DNA of 64,000 nt, from assembly GCA_033439265.1 (NCBI GenBank), contig JAVTVX010000005.1, forward strand, positions 1,002,001-1,066,000, in the 5' to 3' direction. Origin of the DNA: Dillenia suffruticosa. Its lineage: Eukaryota > Streptophyta > Magnoliopsida > Dilleniales > Dilleniaceae. The notes under the pieces are model-generated. The model was not told the DNA's origin. It did no database searches and saw only the letters and a program-made list of their open reading frames with translations. The first letter of the stretch is position 1, and the number at the start of each line of letters is the position of its first letter. Shown here piece by piece: positions 47,387-59,700 of this stretch. A program made the position numbers and the translations under genes.

Positions 47387-50300
47387 TTCGTGTTCCTAAC
47401 ACCTCGAAGTTCAAATTTGACTCAGCTGGAATTCTGCTGCCAAACCTTGCATTATTCCCAACTTAGGCCATCTAGTCTATAAACACATAAATTTTGTTTT
47501 AACTCAACCCTACATGTATATATGTCCAACCAGTTCCATCAGTTCATTGTATTCAAGTCACTTCCTACAAGCAATAGGACTCAGCAGTTCCATGAATCAG
47601 CTTATATGATTTACTTACACAAACCAGTAAAGCAGATGTAACAAAGCTGTTATGGTACTATGAAGATGATATTCTTGCATAAGGTAAAAAGAGAAATGAC
47701 GTAAATTCAGTACCTCATGCTGACAGCAGATGTAATGACATAAGCAATTCCAATCCCATAGAAGCTTTCTTGAACAAATATTGTGCATATTTTTTCACTT
47801 GTTTCTCCTGGAAAAACAAAATGCATCGTCTGTCAAATCTCTTCATCTATCTAATTGATTTAAAATAAATGGCCTTACAAAAAGAGTTACAAACAGTTAT
47901 TGTGTTACTAAAAGCTGTTACAGTTTCTTGCTTACTCCTCAAACAAGTAACAGAAATTGCCCTGATTTATTATAGCATACAACAAGCCTTAAGCTTTTTT
48001 ACCACCGAAGTTACTGTCTAGTCTTGCACTCATATCACGGATTAAGAAATAGAAGACCACCCATCAACATGTGTCACTAGGCTAGCCCAGTTTCAGTAGT
48101 TTAAGTTTGCAGTATGTAGGCAGACTGTTCGCAATCAACTGGCTTAATTAAGAGATCAGAGCTATGTTTTGCAGCATACAGATGATGGACACCACAAGAA
48201 CAAGTAATGGTGTCCAAAACCAAACATCAACAACAGCACACCTGTTACAGGAATAAATGGAACATGACTCACGCCACGTCACTACTCACTAGGCATCATT
48301 CATTACAAGACTTGCTTCCTAAGGCCTACTTAACTTATTCAAAAAGTTGTTATCATTTACCAATTTTAAAATATATTTTGACAATTATTACAACACCTAT
48401 TTCACACTGTTTTAATTTAAGCATAATCAGATAAATGTCTCCAAAGAATGCACTAAAAAGATAAGAGCAGATATCTATTATCTAACCGTCCCCCCACCCC
48501 CCTCCCCCAAAGAAAAATAAATGAATAAAGAACTAGTATCAAGGATCAACTGGGGTGAAGTGGTTCTTGTATATAAAGCTTGTTCAAGCCCACAAAAAAA
48601 AAAAAAGTTTAATATATTTATTTTGGGATATTAACATAACTCGCATTCTGAAGAAGAAAAAATACATTGAAATCCAAATCAATATCACTTCCTGCAGCAT
48701 TTATATACACACGCACGTGCACAGGCATATACATACAAATATATACACACACATATTAGAGACTCCACAAACAGTTAACCAACAACATGCAAATTCACAT
48801 CCAACATTAGCATCCCAAGCCTAGGTTAATGAAGCCATCAGCATTATTGTTGTTGTAACATCATTTAGGGCAAGTACTATGTAGTTATATCTGCACCCAG
48901 TCACAATTCTCCATTAAGAATGATATGGAAATCTCAGCATTTGCATACAAGTTTTAATGGCTTTGTTAACTGCAGGAGACAGCATTTTCTGATTCCTTCC
49001 CTCCCATAAGAAAAGCCAAGAGTTACATTTAAACTGTCCAGGAATCAAGATATCCGGTATCACGTCCAAAATGTAATAACTGTGACCTAAGTTTTTGATA
49101 TGAGTGTCTTTTATTTTTTTTAAATAAAAGATAATAAAATTATCTACAAAGATCCATACTATTTAATTTCTTTGTCACTTAACACACCTTCCAACCTAAA
49201 ATCAATCACTTAATTAATCCCCAGCAGAGATGGTCAGACTTTTAGTCTTCAGAGAAGCCCACGATTGGATGGTATATCATGATGAATATTCAAAATTAAA
49301 CTAATCTCATCAGCACTATCTAAAGATTCCAAACTGGTTTTAATCCCCAGAGAAGGCATAACTTGCATTGTAGGCCAATGTGCTATATATTCAATTTTAA
49401 AGTCTAAATCAGCTCATCAATTATTTTTGACAAAAGGCCAATGTGCTATATATTCAATTATAAAGTCTAAATCAGCACATCAATTATTTTTGACAAAAAT
49501 TTCAACACAATCACAAAACTGTTTTTACTTTTTCGCATTTTTCCAATAATAGAGATCCCATGTTGATGAATTGAATGACAAAAGTTAACAAAAAGATGAT
49601 TAGATTAATAGCAGAGCTAGCTATACTTGTCCAACTCAAGAGAAATCATATACAAGAAGCCAAAACATGTAAAAGCTTTGGACATTGTTCTGAATTTCAT
49701 TAATAGTTGTCAATCTCTCAAATACAACATCTTGATTTCAGAATGACAAGATCAGATACCATACACTTTATAACATCCAATTGGATGCATTATTATTTAT
49801 TCCTCAGTTGAAGAAAGGCTCAACTAATCCGATGGCCATTTTTTTAACTAATTTTTCCATATTTATATGAGAGATATGGGTAAAAGCAAGAAGAAGATTA
49901 ATGATTCTTAGAGAGCAAGAATGAGCGACTCATATCTCACCTAGGTAATACCGAACTGCAAGCATGTAAGAGCTGTTTCTGATGAGTCCATACTCAGGAT
50001 CGGGAGACCTGTAGCAATCACATAGCAAGAAAGTGGAAACAACTGTGATCCCAGCAAAGGCCACAATGGCCAACGGACCTGCAATCCATCCCAACTGTGC
50101 TATGCTCCATGCTAGTGACAGCACTCCTGCTCCTATCACGCCCGTTATTACATGTGCCACCGCAGTCCAAAATGTCCCTTCAAAACCAACAAAATGATCA
50201 CTAGTAGACCTTAATTGTAACTAGACTTCAAATGAAATTAACAATGTCATCAAATCGAGCATGAACTACACATGACTAAATTATTTACCATACAAGAAAT

Positions 50301-50865
50301 TAAAGTGTACAATGGAATGGTGAAAATCAGCACCTGAAAAAAAAAAAAAAAGTTTGCTATTTGGAATTTTTGCTGTCAATGGTATCAATGGGAGACTGAT
50401 AGGTAACAGATTGCTAAAAAAGCTAGAGAAATTCCATTCTAGATCAACAATTCGTACCCACCAAAGTGAGGGAGGAAAATTGGGTGAGCACAAAGGCCAT
50501 CTCCTCAGCCAAATTAAGCCCCTTGACTGACAGTACATGGCAAATTGCCGCACTAACCAAGTTATGAATGTCCCACTAAAATTTTTTAGAAATTAACTCC
50601 CGGAGATTTCAAACATCAAATTCAGAAACAGCAAAATTGAGGAATTCTACTAGAGCAACAAAAGAGGGGAAGTAAGACATAGACCTATGAAAATTCTAAT
50701 TTTCAAATCAGCACATGCAAATCTGAAAGTTGAGGAAATGGATATGCAAGAACAACAAAAGAGAAGAAACATACCAGTTCTTTTAATAGGGTTGTCACCA
50801 GATTCATAGGGAGAAGATGAGCTTGTGAGTAATGGAACATTTAGTTCCTCACCTTCCTCCCCCAT
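45662..50865 (-). CDS. Amino acid permease B, AAP7-like (7 exons)
   Basis: Second intact AAP-family proton/amino acid symporter. Exons are 50865-50775, 50177-49941, 47807-47714, 47049-46835, 46650-46517, 46390-46163 and 46066-45662, all GT-AG, giving 467 aa. The N-terminus is unlike permease A: MGEEGEELNVPLLTSSSSPY, then ESGDNPIKRTGTFWTAVAHV. Motifs shared with A include VIGAGVLSLAWSIAQLGWIA, CDCYRSPDPEYG, SNCYHSEGHGASCSYGE, QALGDIAFAYPYS, DTLKSPPPENQTMKKAS, GYAAFGSDTPGNLLTGFGFY, NEVLGVLGALNFWPLAIYFP and VARWTRKWIAL. Exons 3-6 are identical in length to those of A (94, 215, 134 and 228 bp), which shows a tandem duplication with no indel in the core. The C-terminus differs (IDRLSS). Intron 2 is about 2.1 kb and holds a 63-bp tandem duplication. 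Both copies look functional, but the substrate range is unknown. Confidence 0.94.
49373..49498. repeat. 63-bp tandem duplication in permease B intron 2
   Basis: Two adjacent 63-base copies start ggccaatgtgctatatattc and differ at about two positions. The near identity indicates a recent duplication with no effect on coding. Confidence 0.92.
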
Positions 50866-53771
50866 TCAAATAAGAATTATGCTCTCTCCCTCTTTCTTGA
50901 TTTCTTGATACCTCTTCTCTGTATATCTCAACTAAAACCTCTTGCGGTAAATGATGAACAACACGCCCACTATGGGTATTTGTGACTTCAGTGAAAAGTG
51001 CGTTCAGTAACCAAACAAAAAAAAAAAAAAAAAATTGAGAGATTTCTATGCTAAAATTTGCAAATGTTTGTTGGAACTGAAAAAGTCTCTCATCACATCA
51101 CATGTTCACATTGAGAGGGGAAGTCTCTTGCTTCTACCACACGTTTGTTTCTTAAATTTTAAAAACGTTTTGTATCTCCCCCCCCCCCCCTCTCTCTCTC
51201 TCCCCTTTACGGTTTTAGGAAATCTCTCAAGTACGCAAGAGAGACCAGGCTAGTCGTAAATCCCATGTGATGATCTTCTTATACCATGTAGAGTAGTCTC
51301 ATTGTACTGAATCTGAATATTCAAAGCTGTCAAAAGAATCAGACACGTAGACTAATAAAAAAAAAAGGGAAACTGAAGACTTAGATTTGTCGGTAAGAAT
51401 TTGGCAGAGCCACATTTGATTGGTGAAAAAAAAAAGAAGTCAAACAAAAAAACAAACCTCTTATGCCTCACGGCCACCACCATCCACTGGCATTGTCATC
51501 TGATAAACCACTGCATGCCAGCTACCGGTCACTGATGGACAGCTTGTGGGTCAATGAATAATTGATCATTGACTGGTAGCTCCATTCACAGTGGCTTCAG
51601 CCTTCATCACAGCTTGAACTAAACAATGGGGTGACTCTAACCTTATTCAATCCATAAATCACTCACTCACTGAACGGGCAAAGAGAATGGGACAATCTCC
51701 CAGTACTTCTACTTTTTATTAGCTGAATTAACTAATTTTCGTAAAATTATCTTTGTCATTGCACTAAAGTTCACCCCCTTGAACCATATCATTGCACTAA
51801 AACTATTTTTCATATGGAGAAGATGAGCTTGTAAGCAATGGGACACTTTGATCTGCAGAACCTTCCACCATTTCTTTCTGCCAACAAACCTTACCAATTT
51901 CTTGATGACCCGTTTGTCTTCTCCCCACTGACAACAAGTAATGGAAATTAAAAGGCAGTTAGATCATCTTCGGCCGCCATACATTATTTTTTCTTTCATG
52001 TCATACCCTGCCTATTCCTTTATATATTTCTCTTATAATCTCAAACTATGGTACAAAGACCAACACAGTGCTGTAAACCCATGTGGAAATCATCTCACTA
52101 TATTGTAGTTTATTGGCTCTGAAGATTCAAAAAATCAGAAAATTAAGCTTAAAATTTTTGTATACGACATACTAAGCCGGAGAAAAGAGCCAAAATCAAA
52201 TAGGGACAGAGACAAGTCAACTAAAGCCACCGGTTTCCATTAACTACCCTTCTAATTCTGATGCTACAACAATTGCAAGGCCTACCAACCGGTCATGGTC
52301 AACGACTGTTTGCTGACTAATTACAACAAGCACCAGTTTTATAAAATATTCAACACTTATCATCATAGCTCAGAAATGGCTATAAACTATAATTTAAAGT
52401 TTTTCTGAATTAATTTCCAACTCTTCATGAATTTATCGTGTGCACCCTGCCATTTATTAAAAGAAAAAAAATAAAAATTTTCTTCACTTCACTTCTTTCT
52501 TTCATTTTTTTTTTTATTTTCAACTAAATAGTGTATGTTGCTAATTTCAGAGCTGTAATATAAATTTTGAAAGTATTTTTTTTTTAGCGATAAGATTAAG
52601 AGATTTAAAAATCAGGATTTCAAATTATTCGAGCAATTACTTGAGGTAAACGTTTTAGTTATCTTTAGTGCAATTACTTTTAATTGATAATACTTGGACT
52701 CAAAAGTAAATTACTTTTTTTTTCTCACTGGATCCAAAAATAAATTGTTGTTAAATGAATGAACTTGTTCAAGTGGTGCGATCATTTATTATTATTAAAT
52801 CTCTCAATCATAAGTCATTTTCTTTGATAAATTATTTATATTTAAAATAATGATACCAGTAGTTCCCAAGTTTTTTCTTATGGTTTTTATGCCAAATAGA
52901 AACCTAGTTCAATCTTAATCTTACCACAACTATTTTAGATTTGTGCATTTGTATCCTCAAAAAGTTTCAATTAAGTCCCCGAATTCCATTCTTACTGATT
53001 GAGTTTTTGATCTTTAGAATTTAAAACAAAGGAGTTCGTAAGCTGACAAGTTTCATATTCATTCAACCCACTATAGGCCTAACTTGTACAGTCCACTTTT
53101 CAAAATTGTGGAAAACACAGCATCTAGTGACTTGGGGGGTGGGAGGAAGGTGGGAATGAAAATTGAAAACAAGTGGAGTGGAGAAAAATAAAAGAAGTGG
53201 CAAATAGTTGCGATTAGTGGCGAATGCTTGATCATTGGTCATTACATTTCAAGCAAGGAAAGACACCACATCCCAGAACTCACACCGTTATCCCTTTTAA
53301 TTGATACTCTTGACTACAATTAGCACAATGCAGAGGGAACACAAATTTTTTAACATTCTTTTTTTTCCAGGAAACATCGATTTAATTATTAAAAAAAAAA
53401 AGACCCTCAAATTTCCATAACCAGCCAAATGTTGCAATTCATTAGCATAGATCTAATAGTGTTACAAGACTGAAAAATGATCCCCTTAACCACAAACTAT
53501 TAACAGCCGGAGCACCAAACACAAGATTTGTTCCAAAAATTTTTGCGGCTGCTTCATTTATATAGAACATGGCTCACTCTGCAGAGCAATCCTCCTATAC
53601 AAAATGTTACAAAATCTAATGATTTTTCAACCAAGTTACAAAACTATGTGAAAAGAAAAAGGAAAAGAAAAATCTAGGACTGATCCTACACACAGCGCCC
53701 TAAATTTCTTGAATAATTTGGCCTTGTGCTTTCCAATGCTAATGAAAAAGTTCAATATAATTATGGTGCCC
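50866..53771. other. Intergenic region between permease B and CAX
   Basis: Apart from the permease first-exon relic at 51803-51871 I see no gene. The part near 50.9-51.3 kb (CT tract and C-run at 51178-51210) should include the permease B promoter. The 53.3-53.77 kb end probably holds the CAX 3' UTR. Confidence 0.5.
51803..51871 (-). pseudogene. Isolated AAP first-exon relic
   Basis: The minus strand reads MVEGSADQSVPLLTSSSSPY-EK then TAG. The VPLLTSSSSPYE block is identical to residues of the permease B first exon (NVPLLTSSSSPYE). Permease B continues into SGDNPIKRTG, whereas here a stop ends the frame at once. No further permease exons are seen between here and permease B. It is a footprint of another tandem copy, about 1 kb upstream of B's start. 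Confidence 0.8.
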
Positions 53772-56700
53772 TCACATACCTGAGGAAAAAAAAACAGGAA
53801 TCATGAAGTGGCAAGGCATGCCTAACGGCTTTCAATTAGGTGCAGGCACAAGTAAAAGTTTAATACAGCAGATAAAAGAAGAGTTCAGCTAGATACCTCA
53901 TGCTTAATTAGTACAAAAGCACCCTAGAACATGCTCCACAGTATAATGCTTTAATAAGGATATATACACCGAGAAGAATAACAATGCTACAGACGTACAC
54001 CTCATCGACTCCACAATGTTTTTGACTTTGTCTTCTTTGCATCCCAAATTTCAATCTGTCATATGCCAGACAATAAACCCCAATTATCATAATACACTCA
54101 AACCATGAAATCTAGAGATTTTAAATTTGGAAGAGGAAAAAATAGATAATGGATGGAGAAAATTTTAATGAAGCAAAAACTAGAGCCTGGAATGTGGAAA
54201 TTTGTAAAGCTACCATTTATTTTAGTATAGATATGGAGTCCTGGCATAATTTGGCAGCAAATTATAAGATTTAAAAAACTAACCGTGTGAGGGATCTTCA
54301 TGCACAAAGAAACTTCCACCCACGATCAAGTAGCAAAAGATGAGCATCAATCCCTTAAAGTAATTAGAAGTACCTTCCTGTCAACCAAGAATGGAGCATA
54401 TATAAGAATTCAGTTGTGCTATTAAGTGGGTTAATATTCAACTGCCAGGAGACAAAATTAGAGAAGCACCAAGTAATAGGAACCAAAAGGCAGGAGAAAT
54501 AACACATGAGGGCGGGATTCAAACCATTATTTCACAAACCTAAAGACACGAGGATAAGGGAGCCAACAACAAGAGATTAAAAGGAAAGAAAATCGAGTCA
54601 CAAACCAGGTTCTGTTTGCCCTCAATAACAAAAGAGAAAAGGCATATATGGACATAACACAAATCCCCATAAGTAAGAGCTCAGGTCTGATACAGATTAC
54701 TTAAAAACGAAGAACCCCACGTTGCTTCCTCATTCCCATAAATTCCTTCAAGGAAAAGGACACAGTTACTCAGACATGTCTGACTCCATTTATTGTTCAA
54801 TCAACACAGCCTCCAAGCAATGCAATCCTATCTACTGTAAGATTTCAAGTTTCCATAAATCTTTAGTTTCAAAAGGTTATTCCATAAAATTATAGGGATT
54901 CTTACTTCAGTTTCAAACAGATATCGAGTTGTAAAATTTCAAGGCTCCACAAACTTATAAGGAATGATCATTTCAGTTTCAAACAGTTATTCCATAAAAT
55001 TAGAAGTAACAACTACTTCAGTTTCAAACAGCTGATCCAGTTATATAACAGGGATTTTTTTTTTTTGGGGGGGGGGGGAACCAAACCTGAAGCAAGAAGG
55101 CGACAACTAAAACTGTAACAAATAGTGTAGCTGTCTCGAAAAGTTGAAAATTTAAGTCCATAGGTTGCCCCATCATCCAACCAACGACAACACAAAAAGG
55201 AATCTGCAATTCATAAGGAAAACAAAATTACGTTATGCTACCACAGGATATGTCACAGGATTCCTTGTAATTATAGTAGTCTAGCAGGTTGCACGAACAT
55301 CTTTCAAGGTTTGAAACAACAGCAGACAATGGGTTGCTATGCTACCATATAAGATATAATTTTTTGAACAAAATACAAAATAGATCAAAAGCAAAAAGAA
55401 AATTTATTGTATAAACATAACATTAAAATTCTTCTCCCATATCCAAAAACCCTAGCCACCTGAATCATCATCTGACCACCCCCCTAATTTCCACCACCAT
55501 GGCAACCATGGACACCAATCACCACCATCGCTGCAGCCACCACAAAATCACCATGACTGCTGTCACCTTTGAATGCCATCAACATCCCCACCAATTTCTA
55601 CCACCATCATTGATCTCGTTTGGTGGATAATGGAGAACTTGCTTGTTCTCTTGTCAACACCATCAAAGATGATGAGAAGAAAGGATAAAAATACAAATCT
55701 TCTTCTGATTTTTCCTCTTATCTTCTTTGGTTATGGATAAGGGATGGGTCACTGAACACACTTTTCCTGTTGCCAATTTTCAATTTGTTCTAAATTTTCC
55801 AATTTGGATGGATCGTTTAAGTTGATGGAGAATTGTTGACTTTTGTATGGTTTGTGTTAAATGTCAAACCATTTACTTGCTGCTATAATGTAACTAGGCA
55901 AATGCTTGTAAATTTGACAATATAGATAGATATTCCCCACTTCCAATAGTTTGGTGGATGATCACAACTTTTTTTGAAACCCAAATGTTTAATCCTGCTT
56001 GCTCGAAAAGATTCTTTCCACTGTCTAATTTTTTTTTTCCATTAATTGACGAGAAAAATAACAAATCAACTTCAGCTAACTAACCACAATTTGATGGGAT
56101 GCAGGGAGTTGGTGTTGGTGCTGAGAGGTAACAGCAGTCTTGTTGGCTTTGGGGTGTATGTAATAATGTCTTTGGTGGTAATTGGAGTCAATAATGGCCG
56201 CAGTGGTGGTAATTACCTGTGAAAGTTCTTGGTTAATTGAGGTCGCTAGGGTTTTGGAAATGGGAGAAGAATTTTTCTCTCTGTTTAATGAATTTTCCTT
56301 TTACCTTTGATCCAATTCATAATTTCTTAAAGAAAAAATTATTTCAATGTCTTCTTATATTTAACCAACATGGCATCCTTACCAGCACCACATTTGCACC
56401 TACACGGCATATTTAACGGAATTTGGCTAAATCCATTACAATTCCTTCATAGGGATGAAAGTGCAACCAGTACTAAATGTTTAGAATCTACTGAGTGATT
56501 TTTTTTAAAGGATTAAATCGAAAAAATGCCTAAATATTTAAGACTAAAAATGCAATTATCCCTGGTATTTATACTATTCTCAAAGAGCACATCAAGTTGA
56601 GAGATAAGCAATCACATAATAAGTATCTATCTTATGCTAAATCTTACGATTATCACTATAGTTTTCCTCTCAATACAATAGCTCAACTTATAAAGTCACT

Positions 56701-59700
56701 TAATGTGGCTTGTTTGGCATATTTCACTGATAATAATGCGGGGTTGGATCCAATGTGTCTTTCACGTGGCGTAACTTTATTATTTTCATAAAAAAAGTGT
56801 ACTTCCCTAAAAAACTAATAACTGGTCCCTAGTTCATAATTTCTTATGATAACTTCCTATTCCAAATATGTTGTTGGCCTTGTTCGTTACTATGGAAGTT
56901 TGTTTATTAAAATCAATTAATGTTTTACTTTAGTAGTAAATATGATATTTTAAGTAGAGATCATTGATATTTTAACACAATCTGGATCCTTCGGACAATC
57001 ATAAAAAACAAGAACACTCTGATGGTAAGTGTGTCTCAGAATCATAAAAATGAAACATACAAGATTGTTCTAACATAAAGAAATTAAACTTATGAGTCAC
57101 TCTATGAAATTATGGGAGAGACTAATAGAGTATAGATTGAAATTGAAGATAAATGTGTTTTAAAATCAATTTGAATTTATGTCAAAACGATCCACTACTG
57201 AAACAATTCACTTGTTAAGAAATTTGATGAAGACATTTAGGGTACAGAAGAGAGACTTACATATGGCATTCATTAACCTAGAAAAAGCATATGATAAGGT
57301 TCCTAGAAATATATTGTGGTGGGCGTTGTTGAAGAAAAGGATCTTGAAATACATTAATCTTATTAGAGATATGTATGAGTGAGCTATAACCAATATAAGA
57401 ATTTGTGAGGGTCTGTTTGATAGCTTTCCTATTAACATTGGGATTCATCAAAATTCGGCATTAAGTTTCATCCCTTTTGCAATAATAATAGATGAAATCA
57501 CAAAAAATATTTAATATAAAATACTATGGTGTATGTTATTTGCAGATTATATAATGTTGGTCGATAAAACTAGAGAGGGTATTAGTGCTAAATTAGAACC
57601 TAATGCAAGAGGAGGAAAGATTGGCAAAAAGTACAAGAGAATGTAAACCACCACTAAGAAGACCACTAAATCTTGATGCAATTGAATTCAGCCTTAAGCA
57701 AAAAGCGGCCATGTCTCTGATAACACACTTGCAATGCAAAAAGAATAGAGAAAATATGGATGTTTCACTTCTTATATCAAAATTTAGAGTCACTCCAGTT
57801 TCAGTGTTATGACTGCTGTCCCATCTCTGGTTTGTTGTGCACAAAACAGACAACTAGCAACCAGAAGGAAAGTCCAATTAAGATCATGCACCTCCATTGT
57901 AGATCTCAACATATTTAATGATAATATACAAGTTTATGCTACTAACTTGATGCTCTTGCAATCTAAATATACCCATCAAGATATTGAAAATCTCCAACAT
58001 TTTAAATGAACACAGTTAGATTAAAATGGAAGAAGAAATATGAGTAGTGTTAAACATACCCCAAACATGGATATTTGAGTAGAAGATCCAATTGCAACTC
58101 CCAATGAAATATCCTACAGGAAAGCATAAGGAAATTAGATACAATCTAGCAAGGAATACAAAATTAAAAGACAATTTATACATGCTTTAGTACTGAGAAA
58201 GTTATCGGTGACAACATTTGGCGACACAGTACAGAAATTAGACAATCCAAATATGGTTTGGGGTATGATGATGGCAATGAGTATGACAACTGCGACTTTT
58301 GTTCAAAAAGTTTTAACAAGGCATATGCCATACTTTCCAAACCATTAATAAGTCTGATCAGGATATTAAAACCAATTATGTAATCAATAATCAAACCATT
58401 TTTGGTTTTAATATTATGTTAATCTCTTTTTTGCCTACAAATTGAACATTAAAAGTATGTCATAATCAGAATTAACATTGAACTGAATAACTGTTCTAAC
58501 TGTTAAGTGCTCCTCCTTCCCTAGAATTCCCGCCTGCACCCCTCTCTATCCCTCTTTTCTACTCTTCTTTTATAGAAAAAAGAATTGTATTGGATGGTGC
58601 AGAAAGAATAGGTAAGGCTCAGGAGATGCGAAATCCTCACCCACTAACTTGCACGACGAGGATATGATAGTGAAAGGGATGTTTCTGCAATAGTCTGGTT
58701 GGAAGCATAAATTGGGAAGAGTACAATGGTGGCATAATGTCTTGGGGGCAGGTGAAGTATCCAGGCCTAGTACCAGGTTGATAGATAAAATAAGGCAGGC
58801 AGGACCACTCTAGCCAAAACTGTCTCCAAACAATTATCTAACCAAGTAGCATTAGTACCATCTTACAACAAGCCCCAACCCTGCCAACAATGGACTAAAA
58901 GACATCTTAACAAAAGAAACATTTCTAATGCACATAATTCAATAGCCATTATTTTCAGATTCCTGCTTCCAATGGCAATGACAAATACATCCCGATTTTA
59001 GTCCTTGAAATATCCCTTTCACACTAGTCCATTTCTTAGACATTCTCAGAATTCCTAAGTCAAAAGCCAAAAAGCATTATGCACAAGGCAAATTCACATC
59101 ATAAAAGAAATTGAGAATCTTATGACCAGTACAATGGCCATAACAGTCAATCATAATAACATACTCACAAGTTTGTCTTTCATGGCAAACATTACAGCAC
59201 TTGCATGTTCTGCAGCATTCCCAACTATAGGGAGCAAGATAACACTTATAAATGCAACTGGCATATCCAGTGCAACAGAGGCTCCCTGCAAAGTATAACG
59301 AAATGATTCATAACACTTCATTAAAGACAAAAGGAAGTAAATATTTTCCACAACAAAAATAATTAAAAAACAGGGTCAAACATGTTGCCTATGCATGGAA
59401 GAATCCAGAATGTGAGCAACGGGGGCATGCGCATTGCCCACACTCAAAAAATTTTTGGGTTATGTGACATATATCATAGTTTTTGCTCAATTGCCACAAG
59501 TAAAATTCTAAAAAAAATTGATCAAAATTCAATTTTTAGTTAACCCTGAATATGTACAAATCTACTCTTATATCCTTTACACCTAGACTGCAATGATCAT
59601 TGTTAGATTTATTACAATAACTAAAATAAAAGTCTTCTCTTCCCAACCCCAAAAAAAGGACTATAACTATTTTGTAACCCCAGTTTTAACATATGTTTTA

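Noticed and set aside
54840..55030. Recurring ttcagtttcaaacag words
   Set aside because: Three imperfect occurrences in a CAX intron look like a decayed duplication. Spacing is uneven and there is nothing CRISPR-like about them.
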